Shown: positions 33,453 to 45,447, counted from the stretch's first letter. The stretch: DNA of 64,000 bases from Lucinisca nassula (GCA_963580285.1 OY757014.1:99388072-99452071), one strand, 5' to 3'. Notes: generated by a model from the sequence alone, not told the origin. Made by a program: numbers and translations.

Positions 33453-34586
33453 GCTGATGGTACTGTTGGTGAAGAAGTGGCGCTCGTACCGTGGGATGTT
33501 GTGCTCATGTGCTTGCTAGCATGAACTATTAAATCAAATGACTTCTTTGTCCACATCTATTTAATTATATTTGCATGGAATCGGTTTATTCACTCCCAAA
33601 TGAAGTTGTGAGTACTACAAACGGATAAATGCACTCTGATTTAAAAAATGGGTAAAATTCAATTTCAGGGGCAGGTAACTCTTAAGTTTTATGAACAAAC
33701 AATAATTCTGACATATACCTAGAATGACTATTACATCAACATTATATTTATGAAAGATCTTTGAAATAAGTTGAAAACTGTAAAGGTGTTGTGGTTTTTC
33801 GTAAAGTTGGGGAATAAAAATTACTAATATTTGGGTACAGCTTACAAGCGCGTATAAACTCTTCTCTTGTTTGATATTTATAAGACTGTTATCACCGGCT
33901 GTTATGCCTAAAAGGGTAGTAAGCATACGGCAAACATCGCCTCCAGTCATACACTTTGAACAAAAATAATAGCATTTTTGTTGGTATACCCTTGATGGGG
34001 TGACATTACCCCACCCACTTTAATAGTGTATACAGCAAAAACCAGTGAACCAAAGAGTCTAAAAATTCACCATTAGACAGCCAACATGTACCAATTTGAA
34101 GCTACAAAGTTTAAAGGAAATCGGTTGTGGCCATGAAAATAGCCTTATAGAGACTGCTCCTTTGCCTTCACTGCAGCTGGTGTTGTGCCGTGTGGCGGCC
34201 GTAAAACGTCTCCCCGTACATCAACCATAGTGTACATTTTACTTTTGGTCCTTTGAGATCAGCGTGAATATTCTGATAAATCAGAAATAAATGATTGGTT
34301 TAGACTCATATTCTTGACAGGTTTTTAAATTTTTGGACCCCAATTTTATTTATATCAGTCTTTGTATCGACTGCCTATTCGAAATTTGCAAAATTGCAGT
34401 ATGTTTCCTCTGGCTTTCTTTGCCGGATCATTACAGGGTCACTGATGAGGCTTTATTTGCCGAAACTACGTAGTATGACCCATCTTCTTTCTTATGAATG
34501 TTTCCATTGCTCTTAAAGGAACTCATTTTTGATTTTTATTTATCTTTCTCCCGAAGTACATAAAACTCTTCGGCTAGACATTATGA

Positions 34587-34845
34587 AAACGCGCCTATAC
34601 AAATACATATAGTAACCTTTATCGCCGAAAAAATGAAAATTTTAAGATGAAAAGTTGTGATATTTTTCTTATTTCTGCTCAAAATATAGACTGTGGGTAC
34701 TCGTTAGCGGTTCTAACGAGTACCCAGAATCTATATTTTAGAGCAGAAATAAGACAAATAAGGTTTACCCCCGTAAACCCCAGTTTTACAATATAAACGT
34801 GGGGTTCAAGAGGGATGAAATTTCACAGGCGTGTTTTCGTGATGA
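34587..34845. mobile_element. Panhandle MITE, complete copy
   Basis: The ends are GAAAACGCGCCTATA and CACAGGCGTGTTTTC. The shortened centre GGGTACTCGTTAG / CTAACGAGTACCC is flanked by matching TTATTTCTGCTC and GAGCAGAAATAAG. Confidence 0.75.
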
Positions 34846-34847
34846 AG

Positions 34848-35012
34848 CAGTGAGTGAGTGAGTGTTGGAGGTTTACGTCCCACCAACAGCTAAGGTCATA
34901 CGGAGACGAGACCTCGGTTTAAAGACTCATCCGAATGTCTGGAGAAGCCCGGGATCGATCCTGCGATCCCTGGTTTACAAGGCGCTAAGCGTAACCACTA
35001 CACCACGGAGAC
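34848..35012 (-). mobile_element. SINE-C copy
   Basis: Minus-strand tRNA-like head CCGTGGTGTAGTGGTTACGC and B-box-like GGATCGATCC. The tail is GGTGGGACGTAAACCTCC with ACTC repeats. It abuts the MITE at 34587-34845. Confidence 0.7.
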
Positions 35013-35169
35013 TTCTCTGTGATGTAGCAGTATTGTAATTAAGGAAAGCGGAGTTCTACTGTTACAGTATTCATTTTAAAGAAGAGGACCTAGCTGCATA
35101 AAAATGAGAGAAAATATGTCAAAAGAAAAATTAACTGAAAACACAAATGGAAGAAATACGTACCATCAC

Positions 35170-35420
35170 GAAAACACGCCAATATAATTTTGACCCCCTT
35201 AAACCCAATTTTTGTAAAACTGGGATTTAAAGGCGTAAACAGTATTTGTGGGTACTCGATAGAACCGCCTCGTCGAGGCGGTTCTAACGAGTCCACAAAT
35301 CTATGTTTTGTGCGGAAATAAGAAAAAAATCACAATTTTTCATCTTAAAATTTCCTTTTTTTTTTTTTTTTTTTGCCTGAAAAATTGACAATGTATTTGT
35401 ATAGGCGTGTTTTCTTAATG
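35170..35420. mobile_element. Panhandle MITE, complete, opposite orientation
   Basis: The ends are CACGAAAACACGCCAATAT and TATAGGCGTGTTTTC. The central palindrome is AGAACCGCCTCGTCGAGGCGGTTCT. It also contains a T-run. Confidence 0.75.
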
Positions 35421-35469
35421 TATATTCTCAAATAGACAAGATGTCGTAGTGTCAATCTGTTGAGGATTT

Positions 35470-35750
35470 GTTCGTTTAAATTGAGGTTTAACGTCTTAGG
35501 TCAATTTGGAGACGTTGCTTCCAATTTTGTGGACTTTAACCCGACATTGAGATGAAATGACATCTCAAGCCCCGCCGCCTAATGAAACCAAAAGGCTTAT
35601 ATGCACTTGGCAGTCTGACTCACACCACTTTGTCTTGGCAGGCTTAGTCCTTCGAAGCGATTTACCAGTACTCATATGTGGTCAGTTTCAGCTCTGCGTG
35701 GAAGCATCATGCAGCCCAATCTATTTCACTAAGCCCCGGTGGGCGGGGGA
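35470..35750 (-). mobile_element. SINE-A copy
   Basis: Minus-strand copy from AATTGAGGTTTAACGTC to GGTGGGCGGGGG. TCTGTTGA occurs on both sides (8-bp flank duplication). Confidence 0.75.
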
Positions 35751-35799
35751 CGAGAGTCTGTTGAAAAGAACTCATCCCAAATGAGGGAAGAATTCGGTG

Positions 35800-36225
35800 A
35801 GTTGTAAGTAGACAAATCACGCGCGCTACGCGCTCGTGATTTGTCTTCTTTACAACTGACCTCCAAACTGTGATTTATTACACAACAAATCACAGCTAGA
35901 GCTGATCTATTTCTTAATTCTAACAGGCTGAAAATCGGCAATAATGCTGTTGTTTCCTTCAAAATCTCACAACTTTTTGCCAGAATTAGAAGAAATCCCG
36001 CTAAAATTATCGACTGAAACAAATGCATTTATATCCTTTTCTAACGTTTTAGATGCGAGAATATGGCGTAACACCGTCTAACGTCAAGTTAATCTCCTAG
36101 TGACGTCATAAACTGGCAGTTTTAATGACGTCACTCGTCACGCTCTTCCTTGCCGTGATTTGTTGTAGAATAAAACTCACTTATTTTCCATTGCCTATAT
36201 AGGCGCGCTGTGTTAGAATAACATA
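35800..36225. repeat. Fold-back family related to 26035
   Basis: It begins with an ACAAATCACG..CGTGATTTGT hairpin. It then shares AACTGAC, CAAACTGTGATTTATTAC, CTGATCTATTTC and GCTGAAAATCGGCAATAATG with 26110-26230. It ends with a block also seen at 30106. Confidence 0.6.
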
Positions 36226-36228
36226 TAT

Positions 36229-36230
<2 letters not shown>

Positions 36231-36313
<83 letters not shown>
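36231..36313. repeat. (CT)n microsatellite
   Basis: An uninterrupted dinucleotide tract of ~83 bp. Confidence 0.95.
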
Positions 36314-36315
<2 letters not shown>

Positions 36316-36419
36316 ATTGATTACAATTCTGCATTTCCCCTTAACATGATAACATATCAAAGCACTGAGAGTAGTCCTGCTGGTGGGTCGATTGTCTCTG
36401 AGTGTAGGTCGGGGAAATA

Positions 36420-36870
36420 GTCATCGCTAAAATTCCGGTTTTAAGCAAATAGTGTAGGTCTTGATCTGTAGCGTCCGCTGGTCTAGGTCTACACTATTTG
36501 CCAAGCCCAACCTATGATTCGCAAGACTCTGACCTCACTGCGGATATTTCCAAAAAAAGTTATTGCGACAAGTCAGTGATTGGCACGTGTACTTTAGCAC
36601 TGAAGAGTTTTTCTGCTAAGTAACTTTGGGTCGATTGAAAACCAATCGACCCCAAAATGTCCGTGTTATTTGTTCCACTATGAGGCCAGACTGTTGCGTA
36701 CATGACCATTTTCCCAGCCTGCACTCAGACAACTGGCCAATCAGTGCTGTCAGTGCTTTGATTAATTTACCCTCAAACCCTCTCACCCTTGTGTTTCTGG
36801 AGTGCACTCTTCCATCACTGAAGTTGGGCAGGTCCATCATCAGGCTACTAAATAGGGCGTCTAGCTGAAC
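36420..36870 (-). repeat. Diverged repeat shared with the duplications
   Basis: The complement of ACTTCAGTGATGGAAGAGT, ATCAAAGCACTGACA and a downstream TGCAGGCTG, found in the same order at 27053-27150 and 45497-45590. It is therefore a dispersed repeat family. It also contains GACCTACACTATTTGCC-type motifs. Confidence 0.55.
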
Positions 36871-37693
36871 GGTAAGCAATGTATATCCCGAAAACATGGC
36901 TCAGAGCCATCACATCAGGATCTTCTCTGTTTGCATAAGTATCTGCACCGGGCTTAAGGGTTGTAAGGGATACCCTTTGTTGTTGTTTCGAGAGGCAGGC
37001 TTAATTAATATTATGCGGTAACATATCTTGGAAATAAAAGAGATTATTTGAAACCGTAGATTGTACATTCTATGCAGGAATACCGCCATCTGTTTCAAAG
37101 TAGAAGTAAAACAAAGATCAGGAATCGATACAGTTAACTTACTCCACCCATCAAAGACACCACTGAAAGGAAAGAAACACAAACATGAAGCGACCAGACC
37201 ATAATGGAAACCTAAACAAAGGATAGGCAGAAGGACAGTTACTATCCCACAAAATGGCCAAATGGCCATGCAAAATAAAAAGACACAATTGATACACACA
37301 GTGAGTAGTAACAAACAACAACATAAATAAACCGCCACAGAAGAACCGCCTTGGAACGGTCAGTGGAAAGAATTCCACTGGGGGGGGGGGGGGGGGCTTA
37401 AATCGATTTTACGTGGCCACAATCCTCGCCCTTTACTTCCGTCGCGATTTAGACAAATAATTTGTTCACTCCGCATGAAGGCCTCCTAACTCATCAGTGC
37501 AACATCTCCGTGAACACAAATAATCAAAGAACCACAGAGGTGAAACAACGGTGAGGACTCGACAGCAAAAACATTGAAATGCTGGAGCAAAAGAAAACCA
37601 ACAGTTAGAATCCGATGGGCCCGACCAGAGACAGAGCATCAGGCACCAACCAATATTACCTTGAATTAGATCTCTCTAATTCTCAATAAGCCT

Positions 37694-37861
37694 TTACGGT
37701 GGAACCGTCATAGAATCTGAGGCCTGACCCACCGGCGTGCAATTAAAGAGGGAAGCAAAGTTGCCAAACGTGATTTGATTAACTACCATGCATACAGTCT
37801 GTCGTATAACATCCATGTTGTGCCCAATCTTTTGATATCGAAGAATGATTTTACGAAATTG
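37694..37861 (-). pseudogene. Retroelement protein C-terminus (second part)
   Basis: It continues the protein begun at 39890-39722: QFRKIILRYQKIG, VIRQTVCMVVN, FASLFNCTPVGQASDSM, then the stop. It matches the end of the protein at 53567. Confidence 0.7.
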
Positions 37862-39721
37862 CACGACCCGCAGAAAAAGCGACCGACTGAAGTCGGTTGA
37901 TTTCTAAGAGTGCCCTAAAATCACCGTGTCATTCTGTCATTCTGTCAGTCTGTCATTCTGTCAGTCTGTCAGTCTGTCTGTCCGTCCGTAACCCGTTAGT
38001 GAAAATTGGTGATAGTGGCTTAACCGCTTGGAATATTTATACAATTTTTTGCATACTGATAGATATCAATGAGATCTAACCAATGGTCTTGCGAAATATT
38101 ACATTCCGTTTAGTATAGCCTCGCCGAGGCGAAAAATGAGAAACTTTTCGAACTGCTTCTCCTCGGAAACCGTTATGTCGATTGAAGTCAAATTTCATAT
38201 GGAGCCTCTATGGGATTGGGGAAACCAAAATTTGCTCATGGGGTCCAGGTCACATGACCAAATTGGCCGCCAAGCCATATATGGTCTGTCTGTCTGTCCG
38301 TCCGTAACCCGTTTGTGAAAATTGGTGATAGTGACTTAACCGCTTGGAATATTGCAACAAATTTTGGCAAACTGATAGATATCAATGAGATCTAACCAAT
38401 GAACTTGCGAAATATTACATTCCATTTAGTATAGCCTTGCCGAGGCGAAAAATGTGAAAATTTTCGAACTGCTTCTCCTCGGAAACCGTTGGACCGATTG
38501 AAGTCAAATTTCATATGGAGCCTCTATGGGATTGGGGAAACCAAAATTTTCTAATGGGGTCCAGGTCACATGACAAAAATGGCCGCCAAGCCATATATGG
38601 TCTGTCTGTCCGTCTGTAACCCGTTTGTGAAAATTGGTGATAGTGACTTAACCGCTTGAAATATTTAAACAATTTTTGGCAAACTGACAGATATCAATGA
38701 GATCTAACCAATGAACTTGCGAATTATTACATTCCATTTAGTATAGCCTCGCCGAGGCGAAAAATGTGAAAATTTTCGAACTGCTTCTCCTCGGAAACCG
38801 TTGGGCCGATTGAAGTCAAATTTCATATGGAGCCTCTATGGGATGGGGGAAACCAAAATTTGCTAATGGGGTCCAGGTCACATGACCAAAATGGCTGCCA
38901 AGCCATATATGGTAAAAACCCTTCAAACATAGTCTTTTCCAGAACCACTGGGCAGATTTCCACGAAACTTGATAAATAGCATCTGGGACATAGGCCCATC
39001 ATAAATTGCTAAAATGGTGACCCTGGGTTGACCTTGACCTTCTTTGTGCCTAGGTCAAACTTTGACACATATGCTTTTGTTGGAATATTTAAACAATTTT
39101 TGGCATACTGATAGATATCAATGAGATCTAACCAAAGAACTTGCGAAATATTACATTCCATTTAGTAAAGCCTTGCCGAGGCGAAAAATGTGAAAATTTT
39201 CGAACTGCTTCTCCTCGGAAACCGTTGGGCCGATTGCAGTCAAATTTCATATGGAGCCTCTATGGGATATGGGAAAACATAATTTGCTCATGGGATCCAG
39301 GTCACATGACCAAAATGGCCGCCAAGCCACATATGGTAAAACACCTTCAAAAATAGTCTTCTCCAGACCCACTGGGCAGATTTTCACGAAACTTGATAAA
39401 TAGCATCTGGGGCGTAGGCCCATCATAAATTGCTAAAATAGTGACCCTGGGTTGCCCTTCACCTTCTTTGTGCCTAGGTCAAACTTTGACACATATGCTT
39501 TTGTATTGGAAAAGTGAGAATGCATTTTATCCTGCAAACGATTCAGAATACAGTACTAAAGTATAAGATATATTTTTTTGTTCCTTACGATAAGGCGCAT
39601 TTATTTGGGGAACCGTTTTAGGTCAAGGTCACATGACCAAAATGGCCGCCATACCCATATATGGTAACACTAATAAAGCTAAAAGCATCCGGCGGGTCGT
39701 GCACTTCAGCTGAAGCACTGG
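37862..39721. mobile_element. Helitron-like/pearl-like element E4
   Basis: The exact limits follow from the uninterrupted paralogue at 53735 (ACGAAATTGGGTGCTG). It begins CACGACCCGC and carries the inverted GCGGGTCGTG at 39691-39700. Its 3' end has the hairpin GTGCACTTCAGCTGAAGCAC followed closely by the terminus. A stem-loop leader (CGACCGACTGAAGTCGGTTG), CTGTC/CCGT stretches and ~315-bp tandem units follow, with GTAACCCGT at about 37988, 38304 and 38617. At most TTG is repeated at the junctions. Confidence 0.7.
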
Positions 39722-39890
39722 TTGGGTGCTGAAGTCATTGCGTTTATATAATTTTCTGAGATTATATACTAAGTCACCATAAAATTCGGGTTCCGATAGA
39801 CCTTGTTGCAGAAGAGATTTAAGTCCAATATTGAATTTTGAAATTAAATCAGAATGGCGTCAATAAAATTTTGAAAATGCACTGAATTTT
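39722..39890 (-). pseudogene. Retroelement protein C-terminus (first part)
   Basis: The minus-strand translation contains HSDLISKFNIGLKSLLQQGL and EPEFYGDLVYN. One in-frame stop precedes HSDL. The reading breaks in a DFST|QFRK context, where E4 has inserted. Confidence 0.7.
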
Positions 39891-40652
39891 AATTTTGGGA
39901 CAATTCTACAATGAAATATCATGACTGTACTAACTGAAATCAAAACAACTATCAAAACCGTGCACCCTTTCGATTATAGAAAAAATATATCTTTAAATTG
40001 GAAGCACTGGTTTGGATTGAGACTTACACCTTAAATACAAATATTTAAAGTAAACAGTGTAGACCCTGGGCAGCCGACAGAGATGACGCCGCATTCTAAT
40101 CTTACCAGATGCAACACTCTGACCTACATGTAACACCGATAAAAATAGCGGACTATTTTCTATAAATAACCATAACCTTGATTTCCCCAACTCAGGGATA
40201 GTCAAGTGGTCTCAGCAATAATTCAGTTTCTGTCCTTTATAACTTTCGGTCGACAATAGGCCCTCAAACCGCCTACAATGCCGAATAACGTTTTAGCTTC
40301 CCAGATTGACCCTGGTTCAATGACTTAAAATCTTTATTAATATTAAGACCATCTTTGGGACTGTTCAGAAATGGTATTTAAGACTACCTTTGAACAGTTT
40401 TAGACTGTTCAAAAGTGATGTTTAAGACTACTTTTGAAAATTCCCAAAAGTGACGTCGTTATGGATGACACAGGGTTTAAGGAAGAAAAAAAAAAGACAA
40501 AAATGCCTGAAACCTTCTGAATATGCTTTAAAAAGTAGAACTGGTCTTAGTTTTAGCTGGTCGTGATAGCATCTGCGCATATTGAATCAGTATTGAAAAT
40601 AAACAAATAAAAAGGTTATTTAAAGAAAGCCACAATCTAAAACAGAGCCTTC
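39891..40652. other. No gene; short palindromes
   Basis: Unique AT-rich DNA. At 40350-40450 it has diverged copies of GGGACTGTTCAAAAGTGGT-type palindromes, which are better preserved at 52150. Confidence 0.45.
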
Positions 40653-40886
40653 AGGCCCCCGCCCATTTGGGCTTGGGGAAATAGATTAGGCTACATGGTG
40701 CTTCCACGCACAGCTGAAGTCAGAACGTCCATGCATAAGCCATTTGGGTTTCAATGGGCCTTGGGCCGCAGAGCTTGAGTGCCATTTCATCTCAAGGTCG
40801 GATAATAGTCCAACGAAATTTGAAGCAGTGTCACCAAAATGACCTAAATAGTGTTGACAGGGACGTTATAACCTCAAATCAAATCA
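40653..40886 (+). mobile_element. SINE-A copy, internally deleted
   Basis: From GGCCCCCGCCCATTTGGGC to the CCTCAAATC tail. The middle section is shortened. Confidence 0.75.
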
Positions 40887-40954
40887 TAACGGAGCCACGA
40901 TACGAAACCACAAGGCATCACTTGTACCATCTACACAAAGCAAATAAACGTGTA

Positions 40955-41250
40955 TGTTTGTTTGTTTGATGTTTAACTTTCCCGTCAACACTATATAGGT
41001 CATTTTGGAGACGTTGCTTCCAATTTTGTGGGACTTTTACCCGACATTGAGATGAAATGACACCTCAAGCCCTGTTGCCCTATGAAACCAATAGGGTTTA
41101 TAAGCATGGACGGTCCGACTAGCACCGCTTTCCCTGGGCAGGCTAGATCATCTAAGTGGGTAACCAATACTCTTGTGTGGTCGTATTCAGCTCTGCGTGG
41201 AAGCATCATGCAGCCCATTCACTTCTTCAAATCCCGATGGGCGGGGGCCG
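40955..41250 (-). mobile_element. SINE-A copy
   Basis: Full-length minus-strand copy with a 12-bp flank duplication, AAACGTGTATGT, on both sides (left flank 40947-40957 region, right at 41251-41262). Confidence 0.85.
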
Positions 41251-41267
41251 AAACGTGTATGTATGAG

Positions 41268-41412
41268 GCGCCGCCGACAATCGGGGCTTGGAGAAACAGA
41301 TTTGGCTGTATGTTGCTTCTGCGCAGAGCTGAAACCGATCTAACATGAGTACTGGTAAACCGTTAAGTAGGTCTAATTCGGCCCAAGAAAATTGGTGCGA
41401 GTCGGACCGACC
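41268..41412 (+). mobile_element. SINE-A 5' half
   Basis: The head GCCGACAATCGGGGCTTGG through GCGAGTCGGACCGACC, with the 3' half missing. The following TACGAGGGTTGTTCC resembles a mariner-type terminus, but no element could be completed. Confidence 0.65.
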
Positions 41413-41837
41413 TTGGATACGAGGGTTGTTCCAACAGTAATGTCTGTGTAGTTTTATTTTGCACCAGTAATGCAATGAGTGCTCAAAACCAACTCATGTG
41501 CATAGAATGAGCACTAAAGAGTAACTTAGTCAAAGATCTTCGTAAGGACCTCAATGACCTTTGTACAATGTACATTACCTTGGAGCGTATTCATTAAACT
41601 GTACACAAAATGACTGGGAAAGAGCTAACAGTGTGCAATATAAAAGGTAGGTAGCGGTAGGATAATATTCCAAGACATACTCAACGCCATTGTTTTTGGC
41701 TGTGACGAAAGTCGCGCTAGCTGGGTTCCGGTTTTTATTAATGACAGATTCATTCTGTCATTTCTAGCTGTCCTGCGTGTTGTAAAGTAGTTCCGGCTTT
41801 CTTACGACTTTCTTCCGGCTTTGACCGCCAAAGAAAT

Positions 41838-42080
41838 ATGAGTCCGCACAAAAATGAAGTCCGGTTAGGCGCAGTTATCAAAATTGTACAGCCTATAATC
41901 GCAATACAAACTTTTGAAGCAGACGACTTGACGATTTTATCTTACCTTTCAGAGAATAGATTCAGCATTTCATTTGAATCAGCTGCATTATGCGAGACTG
42001 TATACCTAGATCAATGCGGCACCTGCTCAGACGTCTGCTCAGGTTTTACACTGTTTTCTAACAGTGCTGTCAATATTTAA
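41838..42080 (+). CDS. Hypothetical ORF, paralogue of 26596
   Basis: 80 aa starting MSPHKNEVRLG. It is in frame with the copy A ORF throughout but stops 24 codons earlier. Not recognised, with low coding evidence. Confidence 0.2.
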   Translation: MSPHKNEVRLGAVIKIVQPIIAIQTFEADDLTILSYLSENRFSISFESAALCETVYLDQCGTCSDVCSGFTLFSNSAVNI

Positions 42081-42251
42081 TCCTTAAAGACCAGCCGGTC
42101 AGCTGCAGACCAGAATATTAATAGGTTTTCCGACATTCGAGGTCAAGTCTAGGTCAGTTACAACTAGGTGTATACCAGACTTTGCGAGAAAGGCTGTCCC
42201 TTTCAACCCCGGAATATGGTACAGATACCTATGCAAACAGTGTAGGTCCTG

Positions 42252-45200
42252 TAGGTAGCTTTGCACTAAATACTGGAGGTACCGGGTTTTATCACTTTGG
42301 GACAGAGCTTTTAGTTGCAGTCTAAATACCAGACAGGCTTCCATTGGATAAATATCCCATGTTTCATTTCAATGTGAGAAAAGGATAGTTATTAGGAAAT
42401 AAAATGATGTGTGTTTTATAATTATATCTGCAAGCTCAAAGAATTTGTGGCTGATTTTATATTGTCACCTCTCTGTTAAAAAGCCGGCTTGTATTCACTG
42501 CGAATCTGCATGTAAACAAACATGGCGGACCATAACTTGAAAATGAGACGGGCTACATGTGGATTTTTTCTCATCAACTTGTTGAGCTAGGATGGCTCTA
42601 TAAATAAGTAAGGTTTGAAAAGTTTTGTATGTGTAGTTTTTGTGGGAGCATGTAAAAGGTTACTATTGTCGCCTATGGAAAATATTTAGTGGTAAGCTCC
42701 CTATACCAAAAGTAGGAAAATCTGCCCCACCCTCCAGTTTTCAGTCATTACATCATATTTTTACACACTGGTAGGTTCTGTCCAATTCTGTATCATACAA
42801 TGGATATTCCTAGCATGTGGTTTGCCACAGAAACTGTAAAAAAGTGTAAGGTTAGTGGTAATTTAGGTCTGACTGGGTGTATTTGATCAGTTTTTGCTTC
42901 TGATCTGTGAATTTGGGGGGGGGGGGGGGGGGTACTTTAAAGCCATGTTAATCAATTATTATTGGGTTTGTTTTGGAAAAAGTCTTACAGTAAGTGTTTT
43001 ACCAGGTACATAAGAGAAAGAATCTACTCCATCTGGAATATAACAGTAAGGTTACATGGTTTTTGGCCTTGGTCTCTAGCCGAAGGAAAGCTTCAAAATT
43101 GTCTCTGCTGCAATATCGCGATAAGTTTTCTCATCTATTATTGGTTCTAATTGATTAGATTCATGTTAAAGGATCTGAACAGATATATATCCACTATTTC
43201 TCATGGTATTATGGCATTTATAATCATTTTTGTCAAAGTTTTATCATCAAAATATCCTCAAAATGCCATTTTTACATAAAATAGGGGGTATAGGTGTGAA
43301 ATCAGCCATAAATACCAGTTGGTATGCTATTAAGGCATACTTTAGTGCATTTTAGGATTGAAGTGTTCCAAAGACATAGGAGAAGAACCACTGATTCCAG
43401 CCGGTGTCTGGGTTCCATTCCAGAAAGAGGTAAACTTTGCGCTTTTTCACAAAATATTGTTTGTTCGGCTTTCATTGTTGAATCTGAGAGCGATAACTTT
43501 TTCGCAAACTTCAAAGATTTTTTGTCCCTGAATATTTATCATCCATGCTTAAGTTATCAGATATGATCTAAATTTCTATTTGACAATCTTTTGATGGATC
43601 ATAAAGACAATAAGGGTTTGGTATAGGTAGCTTTGCACTAAATACTGGAGGTACCGGGTTTTATCACTTTGGGACAGAGCTTTTAGTTGCAGTCTAAATA
43701 CCAGACAGGCTTCCATTGGATAAATATCCCATGTTTCATTTCAATGTGAGAAAAGGATAGTTATTAGGAAATAAAATGATGTGTGTTTTATAATTATATC
43801 TGCAAGCTCAAAGAATTTGTGGCTGATTTTATATTGTCACCTCTCTGTTAAAAAGCCGGCTTGTATTCACTGCGAATCTGCATGTAAACAAACATGGCGG
43901 ACCATAACTTGAAAATGAGACGGGCTACATGTGGATTTTTTCTCATCAACTTGTTGAGCTAGGATGGCTCTATAAATAAGTAAGGTTTGAAAAGTTTTGT
44001 ATGTGTAGTTTTTGTGGGAGCATGTAAAAGGTTACTATTGTCGCCTATGGAAAATATTTAGTGGTAAGCTCCCTATACCAAAAGTAGGAAAATCTGCCCC
44101 ACCCTCCAGTTTTCAGTCATTACATCATATTTTTACACACTGGTAGGTTCTGTCCAATTCTGTATCATACAATGGATATTCCTAGCATGTGGTTTGCCAC
44201 AGAAACTGTAAAAAAGTGTAAGGTTAGTGGTAATTTAGGTCTGACTGGGTGTATTTGATCAGTTTTTGCTTCTGATCTGTGAATTTGGGGGGGGGGGGGG
44301 GGGGGGTACTTTAAAGCCATGTTAATCAATTATTATTGGGTTTGTTTTGGAAAAAGTCTTACAGTAAGTGTTTTACCAGGTACATAAGAGAAAGAATCTA
44401 CTCCATCTGGAATATAACAGTAAGGTTACATGGTTTTTGGCCTTGGTCTCTAGCCGAAGGAAAGCTTCAAAATTGTCTCTGCTGCAATATCGCGATAAGT
44501 TTTCTCATCTATTATTGGTTCTAATTGATTAGATTCATGTTAAAGGATCTGAACAGATATATATCCACTATTTCTCATGGTATTATGGCATTTATAATCA
44601 TTTTTGTCAAAGTTTTATCATCAAAATATCCTCAAAATGCCATTTTTACATAAAATAGGGGGTATAGGTGTGAAATCAGCCATAAATACCAGTTGGTATG
44701 CTATTAAGGCATACTTTAGTGCATTTTAGGATTGAAGTGTTCCAAAGACATAGGAGAAGAACCACTGATTCCAGCCGGTGTCTGGGTTCCATTCCAGAAA
44801 GAGGTAAACTTTGCGCTTTTTCACAAAATATTGTTTGTTCGGCTTTCATTGTTGAATCTGAGAGCGATAACTTTTTCGCAAACTTCAAAGATTTTTTGTC
44901 CCTGAATATTTATCATCCATGCTTAAGTTATCAGATATGATCTAAATTTCTATTTGACAATCTTTTGATGGATCATAAAGACAATAAGGGTTTGGTATAG
45001 GTAGCTTTGCACTAAATACTGGAGGTACCGGGTTTTATCACTTTGGGACAGAGCTTTTAGTTGCAGTCTAAATACCAGACAGGCTTCCATTGGATAAATA
45101 TCCCATGTTTCATTTCAATGTGAGAAAAGGATAGTTATTAGGAAATAAAATGATGTGTGTTTTATAATTATATCTGCAAGCTCAAAGAATTTGTGGCTGA

Positions 45201-45447
45201 TTTTATATTGTCACCTCTCTGTTAAAAAGCCGGCTTGTATTCACTGCGAATCTGCATGTAAACAAACATGGCGGACCATAACTTGAAAATGAGACGGGCT
45301 ACATGTGGATTTTTTCTCATCAACTTGTTGAGCTAGGATGGCTCTATAAATAAGTAAGGTTTGAAAAGTTTTGTATGTGTAGTTTTTGTGGGAGCATGTA
45401 AAAGGTTACTATTGTCGCCTATGGAAAATATTTAGTGGTAAGCTCCC
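42252..45447. repeat. 2.3 tandem units of ~1.37 kb
   Basis: Units start with TAGGTAGCTTTGCACT at 42252 and 43624. A partial unit runs 44998-45447. The first two units look identical except for a G-run of 18 against 20 (at 42914 and 44288). The block splits copy B exactly at the point matching A 27009. CCTG occurs at both junctions (42248-42251, 45446-45449). The ORFs in it simply repeat (42962/44336, 43302/44676) and show no known motif. Confidence 0.9.

Larger units (their letters stand above)
30403..34163 (-). mobile_element. DNA transposon, DDE+SWIM type, long TIRs
   Basis: This 3.76-kb element is bounded by ~645-bp terminal inverted repeats, 30403-31047 and 33517-34163. The outer ends are AAAGGAGCAGTCTCTATAAG and its exact complement. 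The inside carries a broken minus-strand transposase: DDE part 32622-33351, SWIM part 31238-31725. A pearl-like element (31731-32667) lies between the two parts. No convincing target duplication is visible. Both repeats contain the same inward ORF (30616-30870 + and 33615-33950 -, MTGGDVCRMLTTLL), of unknown meaning. Confidence 0.8.
37095..39890 (-). mobile_element. Retroelement family R copy, split by E4
   Basis: A 5'-truncated minus-strand copy. Coding remnants lie at 39890-39722 and 37861-37694. The ~600-bp 3' UTR with a G-run (37381-37396) follows down to 37095. It aligns block by block with the uninterrupted copy at 52997-54073. Confidence 0.75.

Noticed and set aside
36910..37338. 142-aa cysteine- and leucine-rich ORF, repeated at 51629-51877 (-)
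   Set aside because: It lies in the 3' UTR of retroelement family R downstream of the retroelement stop codon. It recurs only because the UTR recurs.
41414..41520. TACGAGGGTTGTTCC as a mariner terminal repeat
   Set aside because: It resembles a mariner end next to a TA, but no matching inverted end or transposase sequence was found nearby.
42962..44940. Identical small ORFs at 42962/44336, 43302/44676 and 43324/44698
   Set aside because: They are identical because the 1.37-kb units are identical. There is no divergence to test for coding, and no motif.
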